Source: Rhodobacteraceae bacterium DSL-40 (GTDB lineage Bacteria; Pseudomonadota; Alphaproteobacteria; Rhodobacterales; Rhodobacteraceae). From it: DNA of 64,000 bases. Made by a program: the position numbers and the translations under genes. The notes beneath the pieces are model-generated. The model saw only the letters and a program-made list of their open reading frames with translations. It had not been told where the DNA came from and did not search any database. Shown here one piece after another: positions 41,033-59,324 of the stretch. Numbering within the stretch: the stretch's first letter is position 1; every line of letters starts with the position of its first letter. The DNA lies in the NCBI GenBank assembly GCA_003258405.1, contig QKPN01000009.1, positions 158,689 through 222,688 on the forward strand. Reading direction: 5' to 3'.

Positions 41033-43677
41033 GACTGCGCGCCCTCCGCCTCTGGAATCTCCGCCGCTTCGCCGGCTCGGGTGTGGCGCTCGAAGGCATT
41101 GCCGACGGGGTGAACGTGCTCGCCGCTCCCAATGAGGAGGGCAAGTCGACCTGTTTCGATGCGCTCCACGCGCTGTTCTTCCTGCCTCACGGCAGCGCGG
41201 CCAAGGCCGCCAAGGCGCTCCGCCCCTATAGTGGCGGAAGTCCGCGGATCGAGGCCGATCTCGAGACGCCGGAGGGCCGCTTCCGGCTCCGGAAGCAGTA
41301 TTTCGGCGGCGCGCGGGCCGAGGTCATCGATCTCGCCACCGGCCGCCTCATCGCTCAGGCGGATGAAGCCGAGGCCTGGATCGCGCATCTGATGGAGGCC
41401 GCGCCCGCCGGCGGCCCGGCCGGCCTGCTCTGGGTCCGTCAGGGCGCGATCGAGTTCGGCATGGGGGGGAAGGCCGAGACGGACGCGGAGCATGCCGCGC
41501 GCGAGGATGTGCTCGGCTCGGTTGCGGGCGAGGTCGAGGATCTGACCGGCGGCCGCCGCATGGCCGCGATCCTCGCCCGCGTCGAGACCGATCTCGGCGT
41601 CAATGTCACGGCCACCGGGCGCCCCCGGACCCACGGTCCCTACGCCCGTGCGCTTGCCGAGGTCGACAGTCTCGAGGATGATCTCAAGCGCCACGAGGCC
41701 CAGCTTGCGGAGCTTCGCCAGGCGCTCGAGACCCGCCGCGCCAAGGCCGCCCGCCTCACCGAGCTCGATGCGCCCGATGCGCGCGCGGACCGCGCCGAAG
41801 CGCGCGAGGCCGCGGCCCGTGCGCTGGCCGCGGCCCGCGCGAGCGCGAGCCGTCTCGATGCCGCAAGGGCCGAGGCCGAGCTTTCCGCCACGCGTGCGCG
41901 CGCCGCGGCCGAGGCGCTGGAACGCTTCCGCGTAGCGCTCGAGACCGCTGCCGATCTTGCCACCCGCGACCGCGAGGCCCGCGCCCGCGCCGAGGATGCG
42001 GCCGCTGCCGTCAGCGAGGCCGCCGCTGCCGAAACCCGCGCCACCGCGGCCCGGGAGGCGGCGGCGCTGGCGCTCCAGGCGGCCCGTGACAGGCAGACGC
42101 GCGCCACCGAAGCCCTCCGCGCCGCCGAGCGCGCCGCGCGCCGCGAAACCCTCGCCGCAACGCTTGCCCGCGCCGAGGCCGCCCAGAAGCGGCAGGAGGA
42201 GGCCGAGGCCGAGCGGGCCGCCGCCGCGCTTCCGGCCGGGACAGTCGCCGGGCTCGAACGCGCCGAAGCCGAGATCCGCGAACATGCCGCGCGGGCGCGT
42301 GCCGAGGCCGCGACGCTCACCCTCGAATATGGCCGCGGCGCGCCGCGCATCCTGCGCGACGGTGCGCCGCTCGAGGGCGGGACGCCGCATCTCGTCGTCG
42401 CGCCGCTGCACCTCGACCTGCCGGGGATCGGCCGGCTCACCGTCACGCCGGGCGCCGGCGCCTCGGGCGCCAATGCCGAGGCGCTCGCGAAGGCCGAGGC
42501 CCGCCGCGCCACGCTGCTCCGGGCCGCCGCCGTCGAGAGCCTCGCGGCCGCGCGCAGCCGGGAGGAACGCGCCCGCGATGCCGCTGGAGCCGCGGCGCTC
42601 GCGGCGAGCGAGGTGAAGATCCTTGCCCCGGATGGCCTCGCCGCCCTGCGTACGGCGCTCGCCCGGCTTGGGGACGACACGCCCACCGCCACGGCAGAGG
42701 ATGAGCCGCCACCCGATCCGGCCGCCGCCGAAGTGGCGGTGCAGGCCGCCGAGACCGCGCTTGCCCGGGCGGAGGCTGCGCGCGACGCCGCCCGGGCCGG
42801 GCACGGCCGCGCGCGCGAGACCCGGATCGCCGCCGAGGCCGCGGCGGAGACCGCCCGCGAGGCCCATGCCCGCAGTGCCGCCGAGCTCGGCCCGGAGCCG
42901 GATCGCGCCGCCCGTCGCGCCGCCCTCGCCGCCGCATCCGCCGAGGCCACAGCCGAGGCCGCCGCGCGGGCCGAGGCGCGGGCCGCCCTCGAGACCGCCA
43001 CCCCCGATCTCGAGGTGGCCGAGGCCGCCTTCCAGCGCGCCGAATCCGTCCAGCGCCGTGCCGAGAGCGAAGCGCGCGATCTCGAGGTCGCGATCTCCGG
43101 GCTCACCGGCCGCATCCAGTCCCAGGCCGACGAGGGTCTGGAGGAAACCTGCACCGAGCTTCGCGGCGAGCTCGATGCCGCCCGCGCCCGCCTGGCCGCG
43201 ATCGAGGCCGAGGTCGCCGCGCTCACCCGGCTCCGCAGCGCGCTCGAAGCCGCCCGCTCGGCGGCACGCGAACAGTATTTCGGCCCGGTTCTCGAAGAGC
43301 TCCGCCCGCTCCTCGGGCTTCTCTTCGACGAAGCCGCGGTGCGCTTCGGGGAAAGCAGCCTCCTGCCCGAGACGCTGACCCGGGAGGGCCAGGACGAGAG
43401 CGTCGAGATCCTCTCGGGCGGCATGCGCGAACAGCTCGCGATCCTCACCCGGCTCGCCTTCGCCCGCCTGCTGGCGCGGGGCGGCCGCCCGGTGCCTGTG
43501 GTGCTCGACGATGCCCTCGTCTTCACCGACGATGCCCGCATCGAGCGGATGTTCGACGCGCTCCACCGCCAGGCCCGCGACATGCAGGTGATCGTGCTCA
43601 CCTGCCGCCAGCGCGCCTTCGAACGCCTCGGGGGCGAGGGCCTCGCGCTCACCCCTTGGCGTCCCGACGACCTCTGA
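41029..43677 (+). CDS. Rad50/YhaN-like coiled-coil ATPase
   Basis: An 882-residue SMC-like ABC ATPase, partner of the overlapping nuclease gene. The head is split: Walker A APNEEGKST near residue 36 in the N-terminal part; the signature ILSGGMREQLA (about 795) and Walker B PVVLDDALVF (about 823) at the C-terminus. Two long Ala/Glu/Arg-rich coiled-coil arms (about 200-428 and 485-780) flank a compact insert at about 430-482 (GAPRILRDGAPLEGG, VAPLHLDLPGIGRLTVTP). No CxxC zinc hook is seen, so arm-tip joining must differ from Rad50. The arms are built from highly repetitive GCC/GAG codons. The role in DNA end processing is inferred from the pair. Confidence 0.83.
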   Translation: MRLRALRLWNLRRFAGSGVALEGIADGVNVLAAPNEEGKSTCFDALHALFFLPHGSAAKAAKALRPYSGGSPRIEADLETPEGRFRLRKQYFGGARAEVIDLATGRLIAQADEAEAWIAHLMEAAPAGGPAGLLWVRQGAIEFGMGGKAETDAEHAAREDVLGSVAGEVEDLTGGRRMAAILARVETDLGVNVTATGRPRTHGPYARALAEVDSLEDDLKRHEAQLAELRQALETRRAKAARLTELDAPDARADRAEAREAAARALAAARASASRLDAARAEAELSATRARAAAEALERFRVALETAADLATRDREARARAEDAAAAVSEAAAAETRATAAREAAALALQAARDRQTRATEALRAAERAARRETLAATLARAEAAQKRQEEAEAERAAAALPAGTVAGLERAEAEIREHAARARAEAATLTLEYGRGAPRILRDGAPLEGGTPHLVVAPLHLDLPGIGRLTVTPGAGASGANAEALAKAEARRATLLRAAAVESLAAARSREERARDAAGAAALAASEVKILAPDGLAALRTALARLGDDTPTATAEDEPPPDPAAAEVAVQAAETALARAEAARDAARAGHGRARETRIAAEAAAETAREAHARSAAELGPEPDRAARRAALAAASAEATAEAAARAEARAALETATPDLEVAEAAFQRAESVQRRAESEARDLEVAISGLTGRIQSQADEGLEETCTELRGELDAARARLAAIEAEVAALTRLRSALEAARSAAREQYFGPVLEELRPLLGLLFDEAAVRFGESSLLPETLTREGQDESVEILSGGMREQLAILTRLAFARLLARGGRPVPVVLDDALVFTDDARIERMFDALHRQARDMQVIVLTCRQRAFERLGGEGLALTPWRPDDL

Positions 43678-43730
43678 TCCCGGCGGCGATTTGTTGACTT
43701 GGCGCCCCCGTTCGGGCAAGAGGTCGCCTC

Positions 43731-43762
43731 GCCCCGCGTCCCGGCCGCCCGTGGGGCTTTTT
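43731..43762 (+). terminator. Hairpin with T run between the nuclease operon and argD
   Basis: GCCCCGCG (43731-43738) can pair with CGTGGGGC (43750-43757), with one G-U, and is followed by TTTTT (43758-43762). It can end transcripts from the SbcCD-like operon. A TTGACT (43694-43699) upstream might start an argD transcript, in which case the hairpin would sit in the argD leader as an attenuator. The stem and T run are seen directly; the role is inference. Confidence 0.55.
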
Positions 43763-43800
43763 CCGTTTGCAAGCGGCGGCCCACTGAGGAGTCAGATCCC

Positions 43801-44985
43801 GTGATTTCGCCCGTCCTTCCAGCCTATGCGCGGGCGCCGCTCTCCTTCGTCGAAGGCGAGGGCGCCTGGCTCGTTGAGGAAAGCGGGGAGCGTTACCTGG
43901 ACCTCGGCGCCGGCATCGCCGTCAACGCCCTGGGTCATGCGCATCCCGCACTCGTCAAGGCCGTGGAAGAGCAGGCCCGACGCCTCTGGCACACCTCCAA
44001 CCTCTACCGCGTGCCGAACCAGGAGGCGCTCGCCGAGCGGCTCGTGGAGCACAGCTTTGCCGACACCGTGTTCTTCACCAATTCGGGCACGGAATCGGTC
44101 GAATGCGCCTTCAAGATGGCGCGGCGGTATTTCCACGTCACCGGGCAACCCGAACGGCACCGGATCATCGCCTTCCACGGCTCGTTCCACGGCCGCTCGA
44201 TCGCGCCGATCTCGGCGGTGAACTCGCCCAAGCTCGCCGAGGGCTTCGGCCCGCTGCTGCCGGGCTTCGATCAGGCGCCCTACGGCGATCTCGACGCCGT
44301 GCGCGCCCTCGTCGGCCCCGAAACTGCGGCGATCATCATCGAGCCGATCCAGGGCGAGGGCGGCATCGTCACGCCGCCCGAAGGTTTCCTCAAGGCGCTG
44401 CGCGAGCTCTGCGACGCGAACGGCCTGCTGCTGATCTTCGACGAGATCCAGTGCGGCATGGGGCGGACGGGCAAGCTCTTCGCCCATGAATGGGCCGGGG
44501 TCACGCCCGACATCATGTGCGTGGCCAAAGGTATCGGCGGCGGCTTCCCGCTCGGCGCCTGCCTCGCCACCGAAGAGGCGGCGCGCGGCATGACCGCCGG
44601 CACCCACGGCTCGACCTATGGCGGCAACCCGCTCGCCTGCGCGGTCGGTTGCGCGGTGATGGATATCGTCGCAACGCCCGAGTTCCTCGACCATGTCTCG
44701 CGCACCGCGGGCCGGTTCCGCCAGGGGCTCGAGGGTCTCGTCGCCGCGCATCCGGATGTCTTCGAGAGCGTGCGCGGCGAGGGGCTGATGCTCGGGGTCA
44801 AATGCCGTGCGACGAATACCGATGTCGTCGCGGCGGGCTACGGCGCGCATGTGCTCGTGGTTCCCGCGGCCGACAACGTCATCCGCATCCTGCCGCCGCT
44901 CAACCTGACCGACGTCGAGGTGGACGAAGGTCTCCGCCGCCTCGAAAGCGCTGCGGCGGCCGTGGAGAAGGGAGCGACCGCATGA
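43801..44985 (+). CDS. argD: Acetylornithine/succinyldiaminopimelate aminotransferase
   Basis: Class III PLP aminotransferase of arginine synthesis that makes N-acetylornithine; it can also serve the diaminopimelate branch. The 394-residue product shows [17 protein letters not shown] for phosphate binding, [11 protein letters not shown], the EPIQGEGG segment, [15 protein letters not shown] with the PLP-pyridine Asp, and the Schiff-base Lys in [14 protein letters not shown]. The start is GTG 43801 with GAGGAG upstream; a longer in-frame start would cover the hairpin region. It overlaps argF by four bases (ATGA), so the pair is co-translated. Confidence 0.94.
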   Translation: MISPVLPAYARAPLSFVEGEGAWLVEESGERYLDLGAGIAVNALGHAHPALVKAVEEQARRLWHTSNLYRVPNQEALAERLVEHSFADTVFFTNSGTESVECAFKMARRYFHVTGQPERHRIIAFHGSFHGRSIAPISAVNSPKLAEGFGPLLPGFDQAPYGDLDAVRALVGPETAAIIIEPIQGEGGIVTPPEGFLKALRELCDANGLLLIFDEIQCGMGRTGKLFAHEWAGVTPDIMCVAKGIGGGFPLGACLATEEAARGMTAGTHGSTYGGNPLACAVGCAVMDIVATPEFLDHVSRTAGRFRQGLEGLVAAHPDVFESVRGEGLMLGVKCRATNTDVVAAGYGAHVLVVPAADNVIRILPPLNLTDVEVDEGLRRLESAAAAVEKGATA

Positions 44986-45908
44986 GACATTTTCTCGACC
45001 TTCACACCCTCCCGCCCGAGGAGCTGCGCGGCATCCTGACCCAGGCCGCGGCGATGAAGACGGCGCGCACCGGCCTGCCGAGAGGGACGGTCGACGACGG
45101 CGCGCCCTTCGAGGGCCGCATGGTCGCGCTCATCTTCGAGAAACCCTCGACGCGCACCCGCGTGAGCTTCGATGTCGGCGCCCGCCAGCTTGGCGGCCAG
45201 ACGCTGGTGCTCTCCGGCAAGGACATGCAGCTCGGCCATGGCGAGACCATCGCCGACACCGCCCGCGTGCTCTCGCGCTACGTCGATCTCATCATGATCC
45301 GTACCTTCGAGGAACAGACGCTGGTCGAGCTCGCCGCGCATTCTGCCGTGCCGGTCATCAACGGCCTGACGGATGCAAGCCACCCCTGCCAGATCATGGC
45401 CGACATCCTCACCTTCGAGGAACATCGCGGCCCGATCACCGGCGCCAAGGTGGTCTGGGCGGGCGACGGCAACAACGTCTGCACCTCCTTCCTGCATGCC
45501 GCGGGCCAGTTCGGCTTCGACCTCACCTTCACCGGGCCCGAGGTGCTTGACCCGAACCCGGACGCGGTGGCCTTCGCCCGCGGCCGTGGCGTCACCGTCA
45601 CGATCGAACGCGACCCGCTGAAGGCCGCGGAAGGCGCCGATCTCATCGTCACCGACACCTGGCTCTCGATGCATGACCCGGAAAGCGCGCGTCAGCGCCG
45701 CCATGCGCTGCTGCGGCCCTATCAGGTCAACAACGCGCTGATGGCGGCAACCGGGCGCGAGACGCTCTTCATGCATTGTCTGCCCGCCCATCGCGGCGAG
45801 GAGGCAACCGACACGGTGATGGACGGCCCGCACTCGGTGATCTTCGACGAGGCCGAGAACCGTCTGCACGCCCAGAAGGCGATCATGCGCTGGTGCCTCC
45901 GCCTCTGA
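44982..45908 (+). CDS. argF: Ornithine carbamoyltransferase
   Basis: ArgF transfers the carbamoyl group of carbamoyl phosphate to ornithine, giving citrulline. The 308-residue length is standard. Motifs are [11 protein letters not shown] (carbamoyl-phosphate site), HPCQ in [13 protein letters not shown], the ornithine-site SMHD (FSMGX-like), and the catalytic [10 protein letters not shown] near residue 265. It overlaps the end of argD and is followed by a hairpin at 45935-45954. The other arginine genes are not in the window. Confidence 0.95.
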   Translation: MRHFLDLHTLPPEELRGILTQAAAMKTARTGLPRGTVDDGAPFEGRMVALIFEKPSTRTRVSFDVGARQLGGQTLVLSGKDMQLGHGETIADTARVLSRYVDLIMIRTFEEQTLVELAAHSAVPVINGLTDASHPCQIMADILTFEEHRGPITGAKVVWAGDGNNVCTSFLHAAGQFGFDLTFTGPEVLDPNPDAVAFARGRGVTVTIERDPLKAAEGADLIVTDTWLSMHDPESARQRRHALLRPYQVNNALMAATGRETLFMHCLPAHRGEEATDTVMDGPHSVIFDEAENRLHAQKAIMRWCLRL

Positions 45909-45934
45909 GGCCGGCCACGACGCACGAGGCTCTG

Positions 45935-45954
45935 CCCGCCGATCCCGGCGGGCG
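45935..45954. terminator. Hairpin between argF and the convergent reductase gene
   Basis: A perfect 8-bp stem GCCCGCCG (45935-45942) with CGGCGGGC (45947-45954) and a four-base loop lies between two convergent stops. It lacks a clear T run on either strand, so it could act as a weak bidirectional terminator. Confidence 0.5.
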
Positions 45955-45962
45955 GGGCGCGC

Positions 45963-46490
45963 TCACCGGCGGCAGTAACTCGCGAAGCCCTCGAGATACG
46001 CTGCCACTGCGGCGCGGTTTTCCGGCCGTGCCATGCGCTCGGCGATATCGTCCGGCGCGAGCTTCATGAACGCGAACCTCAGGAACAGATCCGTGGCGAA
46101 GCGCTGGCTGACGGTCGAGAGCACCAGCCGCAGTTGCGCCAGCATGTCGTCGCCGCGATGCGAGGCATGGAGGAGCGCGATGGGCTTGGCGACGATCTCG
46201 TCGCGCGACACGAGCCAGTCGATCGCATTCTTGAGCCCGCCCGGAATGGCCCGGACATATTCCGGGCTCGACAGGATCACCCCGTCGTTCGCCCGGATCA
46301 GGTCGGCAAAGGCCTGTACACGAGCGGGCAGGGGCTCCGCCTCGCGGTCGGGCGAAAAGACCGGCAGATCCGCGAGCCTGGAGAAGACCGTCACCTCGTG
46401 TGCGGGCCGTGCAAGCTCCGCCACCGCCGCGAGCAGCGCCGTGTTGGTCGAGGCACGCCGGGCGCTGCCCGAGATGGCGAGAAATCTCAT
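45963..46490 (-). CDS. NAD(P)H-dependent FMN reductase family protein
   Basis: A 175-residue flavodoxin-fold reductase (FMN_red, ChrR/YieF-like). The FMN phosphate loop is ISGSARRASTN at the N-terminus (residues 6-16), and the flavin-ring segment is SSPEYVRAIPGGLKNAIDW near 74-92. Family members reduce FMN, quinones, azo compounds or chromate using NAD(P)H. The C-terminal ends CRR without extra domains. Upstream, at 46546-46591, is an unusual palindrome plus tandem-repeat block that probably controls it. It is convergent with argF. Confidence 0.82.
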   Translation of the reverse strand: MRFLAISGSARRASTNTALLAAVAELARPAHEVTVFSRLADLPVFSPDREAEPLPARVQAFADLIRANDGVILSSPEYVRAIPGGLKNAIDWLVSRDEIVAKPIALLHASHRGDDMLAQLRLVLSTVSQRFATDLFLRFAFMKLAPDDIAERMARPENRAAVAAYLEGFASYCRR

Positions 46491-46545
46491 GTGTCATGTC
46501 CCGTGCTGCGCGCGGCAAGCAGCGCTTTAGGCCGGCTGCGGTTGC

Positions 46546-46591
46546 ATGGCAAATTGCCATATAAATTCCATACGGATTCCATATCGATTCC
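46546..46591 (-). promoter_or_regulatory. Operator-like array: 15-bp palindrome and three 11-bp tandem repeats
   Basis: A perfect palindrome ATGGCAA-A-TTGCCAT (46546-46560) overlaps by two bases three consecutive 11-bp units, read on the minus strand as GGAATCGATAT (46591-46581), GGAATCCGTAT (46580-46570) and GGAATTTATAT (46569-46559). The consensus is GGAATYNNTAT. The array sits 56-101 bases upstream of the FMN reductase start in an otherwise GC-rich region. A period of 11 bp puts successive copies on one face of the helix, as expected for cooperative regulator binding. The regulator is unknown. Confidence 0.6.
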
Positions 46592-46604
46592 AGACAGTCC
46601 GAAA

Positions 46605-46754
46605 TCACCATTTCCGGTCCCGCCGGACCTCCGGGATCGGCGTCTTCCGCCACCGGATCCCGACCGGGAGGGTGAGCCGGAAGGCCCCGGCATTCGCCCC
46701 GATCATCCCCCAGGACGCCGTGAGGAACGGATCGTGGTCGCGGATCGGAAACAT
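46605..46754 (-). CDS. Possible small hypothetical protein, 49 residues
   Basis: A short minus-strand reading frame begins at ATG 46754 with an excellent GGAGG site six bases upstream (CTGGAGGACGCGC) and ends just before the repeat array. The product is basic at its C-terminus (RWRKTPIPEVRRDRKW) and has a mildly hydrophobic centre (LTASWGMIGANAGAFRLTLPVGI). I recognise no family. It could be a leader peptide for the downstream FMN reductase, a remnant, or chance; the ribosome binding site is the main evidence. Confidence 0.35.
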   Translation of the reverse strand: MFPIRDHDPFLTASWGMIGANAGAFRLTLPVGIRWRKTPIPEVRRDRKW

Positions 46755-46889
46755 GCGCGTCCTCCAGTCTCGCGCCCCGGACCGCTGATCAGGGGGCGCT
46801 GTCTCTCGGGCGGTATGGGGCTTTCCGCCGCCGCCCTGTCTCTCTATCGTCGGGCGTCCGTGAAAGACTTCAAAGGGGTAGGGAGCACC

Positions 46890-47654
46890 ATGAACATCTG
46901 TCTCAAGTCCGCAACGATCGCCGGAGCCCTGCTGGCCGCAGCGCCGGCCTTCGCGCAGGAGGCCGAAGGCGACTGCCCGGTTGCCGAATTCACCATGGCC
47001 CTGCGCTACCAGCAGCAGTCCGCCGAGGTCCGCGCTCTCCAGCTTCAGGCCTACAACATCGCCACGGAACGGCTCGATGCCGCCGTGGAGGGCGCCGAGG
47101 ACCCGGCAAGGCTCGCCGTCGTCACCGATCTCGACGAGACGGTCATCGACAACAGCGCCCTTCTCGCCCGTGATCTCGCCAATTGTCACATGTATGATGC
47201 CTGGGACACCTGGCTGCCCTGGGAGCGCGACGGGCATCCCGGTCTCATTCCCGGCGCCAAGGCCTTCCTCGATCACGCGGACAGCCTCGGCGTGACGATC
47301 CGCTACATTTCAGACCGCTCGGACGAGCAGAAATCCCACACGCTTGAAACGCTCGAGGAGCTCGGACTGCCACAGGTGAGCGAGGAGTCCGTCCTGCTCC
47401 TCGGGCCGCCCAAGGTCGAGCGCCGGGAGATCGTCAGCGCCGATCACGAGATCGTCCTGCTGCTCGGCGATACGCTTCACGATTTCGACGGGCGCTTCCG
47501 CAAGACCCCGCTCGATGCGCAGAAGGAAACCGTGGACGCCGAGGCGGCGAAATGGGGCAAGGAATGGATCGTATTCCCCAACGCGGGTTACGGCACCTGG
47601 TCCGAGGCGCCGCTCGACGCCTGGGACGCCGAAACCGTCATCGAGGAATGGTAG
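46890..47654 (+). CDS. Secreted class C (P4-type) acid phosphatase
   Basis: A 254-residue HAD-superfamily acid phosphatase related to lipoprotein e(P4), which dephosphorylates nucleotides and other monoesters in the periplasm. The signal peptide ends AFA at about residue 22, followed directly by Gln, with no lipobox Cys, so the mature enzyme should be soluble rather than lipid-anchored. The HAD nucleophile pair is Asp80 and Asp82 in VVTDLDETVIDN. Later motifs are RYISDRSDEQK (motif 2-like) and LLLGDTLHDF (motif 4 acidic residues). ATG 46890 has GGGAG upstream. It is followed by a strong hairpin and converges with metG. Confidence 0.87.
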   Translation: MNICLKSATIAGALLAAAPAFAQEAEGDCPVAEFTMALRYQQQSAEVRALQLQAYNIATERLDAAVEGAEDPARLAVVTDLDETVIDNSALLARDLANCHMYDAWDTWLPWERDGHPGLIPGAKAFLDHADSLGVTIRYISDRSDEQKSHTLETLEELGLPQVSEESVLLLGPPKVERREIVSADHEIVLLLGDTLHDFDGRFRKTPLDAQKETVDAEAAKWGKEWIVFPNAGYGTWSEAPLDAWDAETVIEEW

Positions 47655-47682
47655 GCCGTTCCGTCTGAGCCCGGCGACAGAC

Positions 47683-47705
47683 GAGAGAGCGGGGCCCGCT
47701 CTCTC
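47683..47705. terminator. Bidirectional hairpin between acid phosphatase gene and metG
   Basis: GAGAGAGCGG (47683-47692) pairs perfectly with CCGCTCTCTC (47696-47705) across a three-base loop. It lies between two convergent stops and can serve both strands, although the T runs are poor. Confidence 0.6.
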
Positions 47706-47715
47706 ATGCCCGCGA

Positions 47716-49431
<1,716 letters not shown>

Positions 49432-49710
49432 GACATCTCCTTCAGTCTTCCCGCCCCCTTAGGGCATTCGCAGCCGGAGGACCAGCACGGACGTCGCCAT
49501 GGATCGTCCCGCGCGCGCTTTCCGGGGCTGATGACGGATTTCGTGAAATTGCGCGAAGAGATCAGTTGCAAAATACTGAATAGTGGCTCCTACTCAAGTT
49601 GGTGATGCGACCTGAATCGTCATCGAGCCAGCTGGTCCTGCAAATGATCGGTCTCCCTGAACCCTTCCGGTCCTGTTTCCAAACAAGAAGAAAATCAGGG
49701 AGGACATGAA
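49432..49710. other. Divergent promoter region between metG and the cytochrome c gene
   Basis: No gene is seen here. The middle (about 49564-49600) is A+T-rich, containing TTGCAAAATACTGAATAG, a likely promoter zone. The GGGAGGACATGAA ribosome binding site of the cytochrome gene closes the interval. No clear operator palindrome was found. Confidence 0.35.
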
Positions 49711-50604
49711 ATGTCCGTATACTCGGTGTCTGCAATCGCGGTGGCGATTTCTGCCGGCTTGTTCTTGCCTGCAACTGCTGAGGACAGTGATCCCGTCTCC
49801 CGCGGCGCCTATCTCGTGAACGGGCCTGCGGCCTGTTCGAACTGCCATGGCACGCGGAACGAGAAGTTCGAGATCGTCGAAGGAATGGAATTTGCCGGCG
49901 GCTTCCATATCGTCGATCCCGCCTTCGACGTCTACGCCAGCAATATCACGCCCGACACGGAAACCGGCATTGGCGGCTGGAGCGATGAAGAGGTCGTCAA
50001 GGCCATCCGGGAAGGCGTCTCGCCCGATGGGGAGATCATCTTTCCCCCCATGCCGGTGCCAACCTACAACAACATGTCGGATGCGGATGTGACGGCCATC
50101 GTCGCCTATCTGCGCACGATTCCGGCGGTGAAGCATGCGGTGGAGGAGTCGCACTGGAACATTCCGCAGCAGGCGATGCCGCCCGCCGCGGGCACCCCGG
50201 CGCCGCCTGCTTCCGACCAGATCGCCTATGGCGGCTATATCGTGAATGCCGTTGCGCATTGCTTCGAATGTCATACGCCAATGGGCCCGGCCGGGCCTGA
50301 CATGTCGAAGCTGGGGGCGGGCGGGATGCAGATCACGCTTGCGCCCGGCATGGAGATTGTCACCTCCAACATCACCCCCGACCCGGAGACCGGCATCGGC
50401 AACTGGACCGACGAACAGATCGCGGAGGCGATCACCGGTGGGGTGAAGGCGGACGGCGGGCTCATCTCGCCGCCGATGCCCTATCCGTGGTTCGCCAACA
50501 TGACGCAGGAGGATCTCGACGCCGTCATCGCCTATCTGCGCACCATCCCGCCCGTTTCAAACAAGGTCGCGCGCACGGAATTCCAGCAGAAGAACTTCCC
50601 GTAG
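49711..50604 (+). CDS. Periplasmic di-haem cytochrome c
   Basis: A 297-residue exported cytochrome with a signal peptide (cleavage near TA-ED, residue 23) and two class I cytochrome c domains. The haem motifs are CSNCH at 42-46 and CFECH at 184-188, each followed by an FPPMP/ISPPMP axial Met segment and a C-terminal VIAYLRTIPPV helix. The two halves are clearly related (ASNITPDTETGIGGW and TSNITPDPETGIGNW), so the gene arose by internal duplication. Such proteins resemble the cytochrome subunits of periplasmic alcohol/aldehyde or gluconate dehydrogenases, but no dehydrogenase gene is adjacent. ATG 49711 follows GGGAGGACATGAA. Confidence 0.88.
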   Translation: MSVYSVSAIAVAISAGLFLPATAEDSDPVSRGAYLVNGPAACSNCHGTRNEKFEIVEGMEFAGGFHIVDPAFDVYASNITPDTETGIGGWSDEEVVKAIREGVSPDGEIIFPPMPVPTYNNMSDADVTAIVAYLRTIPAVKHAVEESHWNIPQQAMPPAAGTPAPPASDQIAYGGYIVNAVAHCFECHTPMGPAGPDMSKLGAGGMQITLAPGMEIVTSNITPDPETGIGNWTDEQIAEAITGGVKADGGLISPPMPYPWFANMTQEDLDAVIAYLRTIPPVSNKVARTEFQQKNFP

Positions 50605-50627
50605 GCCCAGCGGGCCCTGTGAAAGCC

Positions 50628-50657
50628 AAGAGGGGCGCGGTTTCCCGCGCCCCTCTT
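50628..50657. terminator. Strong bidirectional terminator between cytochrome gene and rpoC
   Basis: A perfect 13-bp stem AAGAGGGGCGCGG (50628-50640) with CCGCGCCCCTCTT (50645-50657) and a TTTC loop lies between convergent stops. It should end both the cytochrome transcript and the long rpoBC transcript. Confidence 0.8.
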
Positions 50658-50682
50658 CCTGTCTTTCGATCCGGACGACGCC

Positions 50683-54915
<4,233 letters not shown>

Positions 54916-54963
54916 GTAAATGACCTCAATCGCGTTTCAGGGAAGGGAGGGCGCGGGGCGCCC

Positions 54964-59097
<4,134 letters not shown>

Positions 59098-59216
59098 GCT
59101 CAACCTCTCGTTTGCACGCGAACCACCCGGCGGGGAACGGGGGTTCGGCTTTGCCGGACGCTGGGATCCAATGCCTGTGTGACTTCCCACATCACACGCC
59201 CGGATCACCAAGTTAT

Positions 59217-59324
59217 GCGTCTTTGGAAAGATCCGGCCCGCGGGCCCTTCCAGAGACGCATTGAACTGGAGCCGCACGCCGTGCGGCCCCAGCCCAAACT
59301 GTTAACGCAACCTTAAGTTGCGTT
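59217..59324 (-). promoter_or_regulatory. Hairpin-rich rplL-rpoB leader (attenuator and processing stems)
   Basis: Three stems occur in the minus-strand RNA. (1) AACGCAAC with GTTGCGTT, 8 bp (plus coordinates 59304-59311 and 59317-59324), is three bases after the rplL stop codon. (2) GCCGCAC with GTGCGGC, 7 bp, three-base loop (59271-59287). (3) A long 14-position stem pairs 59217-59230 with 59246-59259, with one mismatch and one G-U. In Escherichia coli this gap holds an attenuator and an RNase III site that set the ribosomal-protein to polymerase ratio; the same role is inferred here. Confidence 0.6.

Noticed and set aside
41640..43300. Repetitive GCC/GAG-rich DNA that could be mistaken for a tandem repeat locus or CRISPR-like region.
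   Set aside because: It encodes coiled-coil arms; the repetition follows codon usage and has no fixed unit or spacer structure.
41014..43784. Two long minus-strand frames (about 900 and 714 codons), Gly- and Ala/Ser/Arg-rich, opposite the coiled-coil ATPase gene.
   Set aside because: Low-complexity mirror images of Ala/Glu/Arg codon repeats. The plus-strand gene has Walker and signature motifs and an overlapping partner.
59098..59277. An in-frame 60-codon N-terminal extension of rpoB.
   Set aside because: RpoB of the group begins at the ATG at 59097. The extension overlaps the structured leader, is not conserved in character and has no ribosome binding site.
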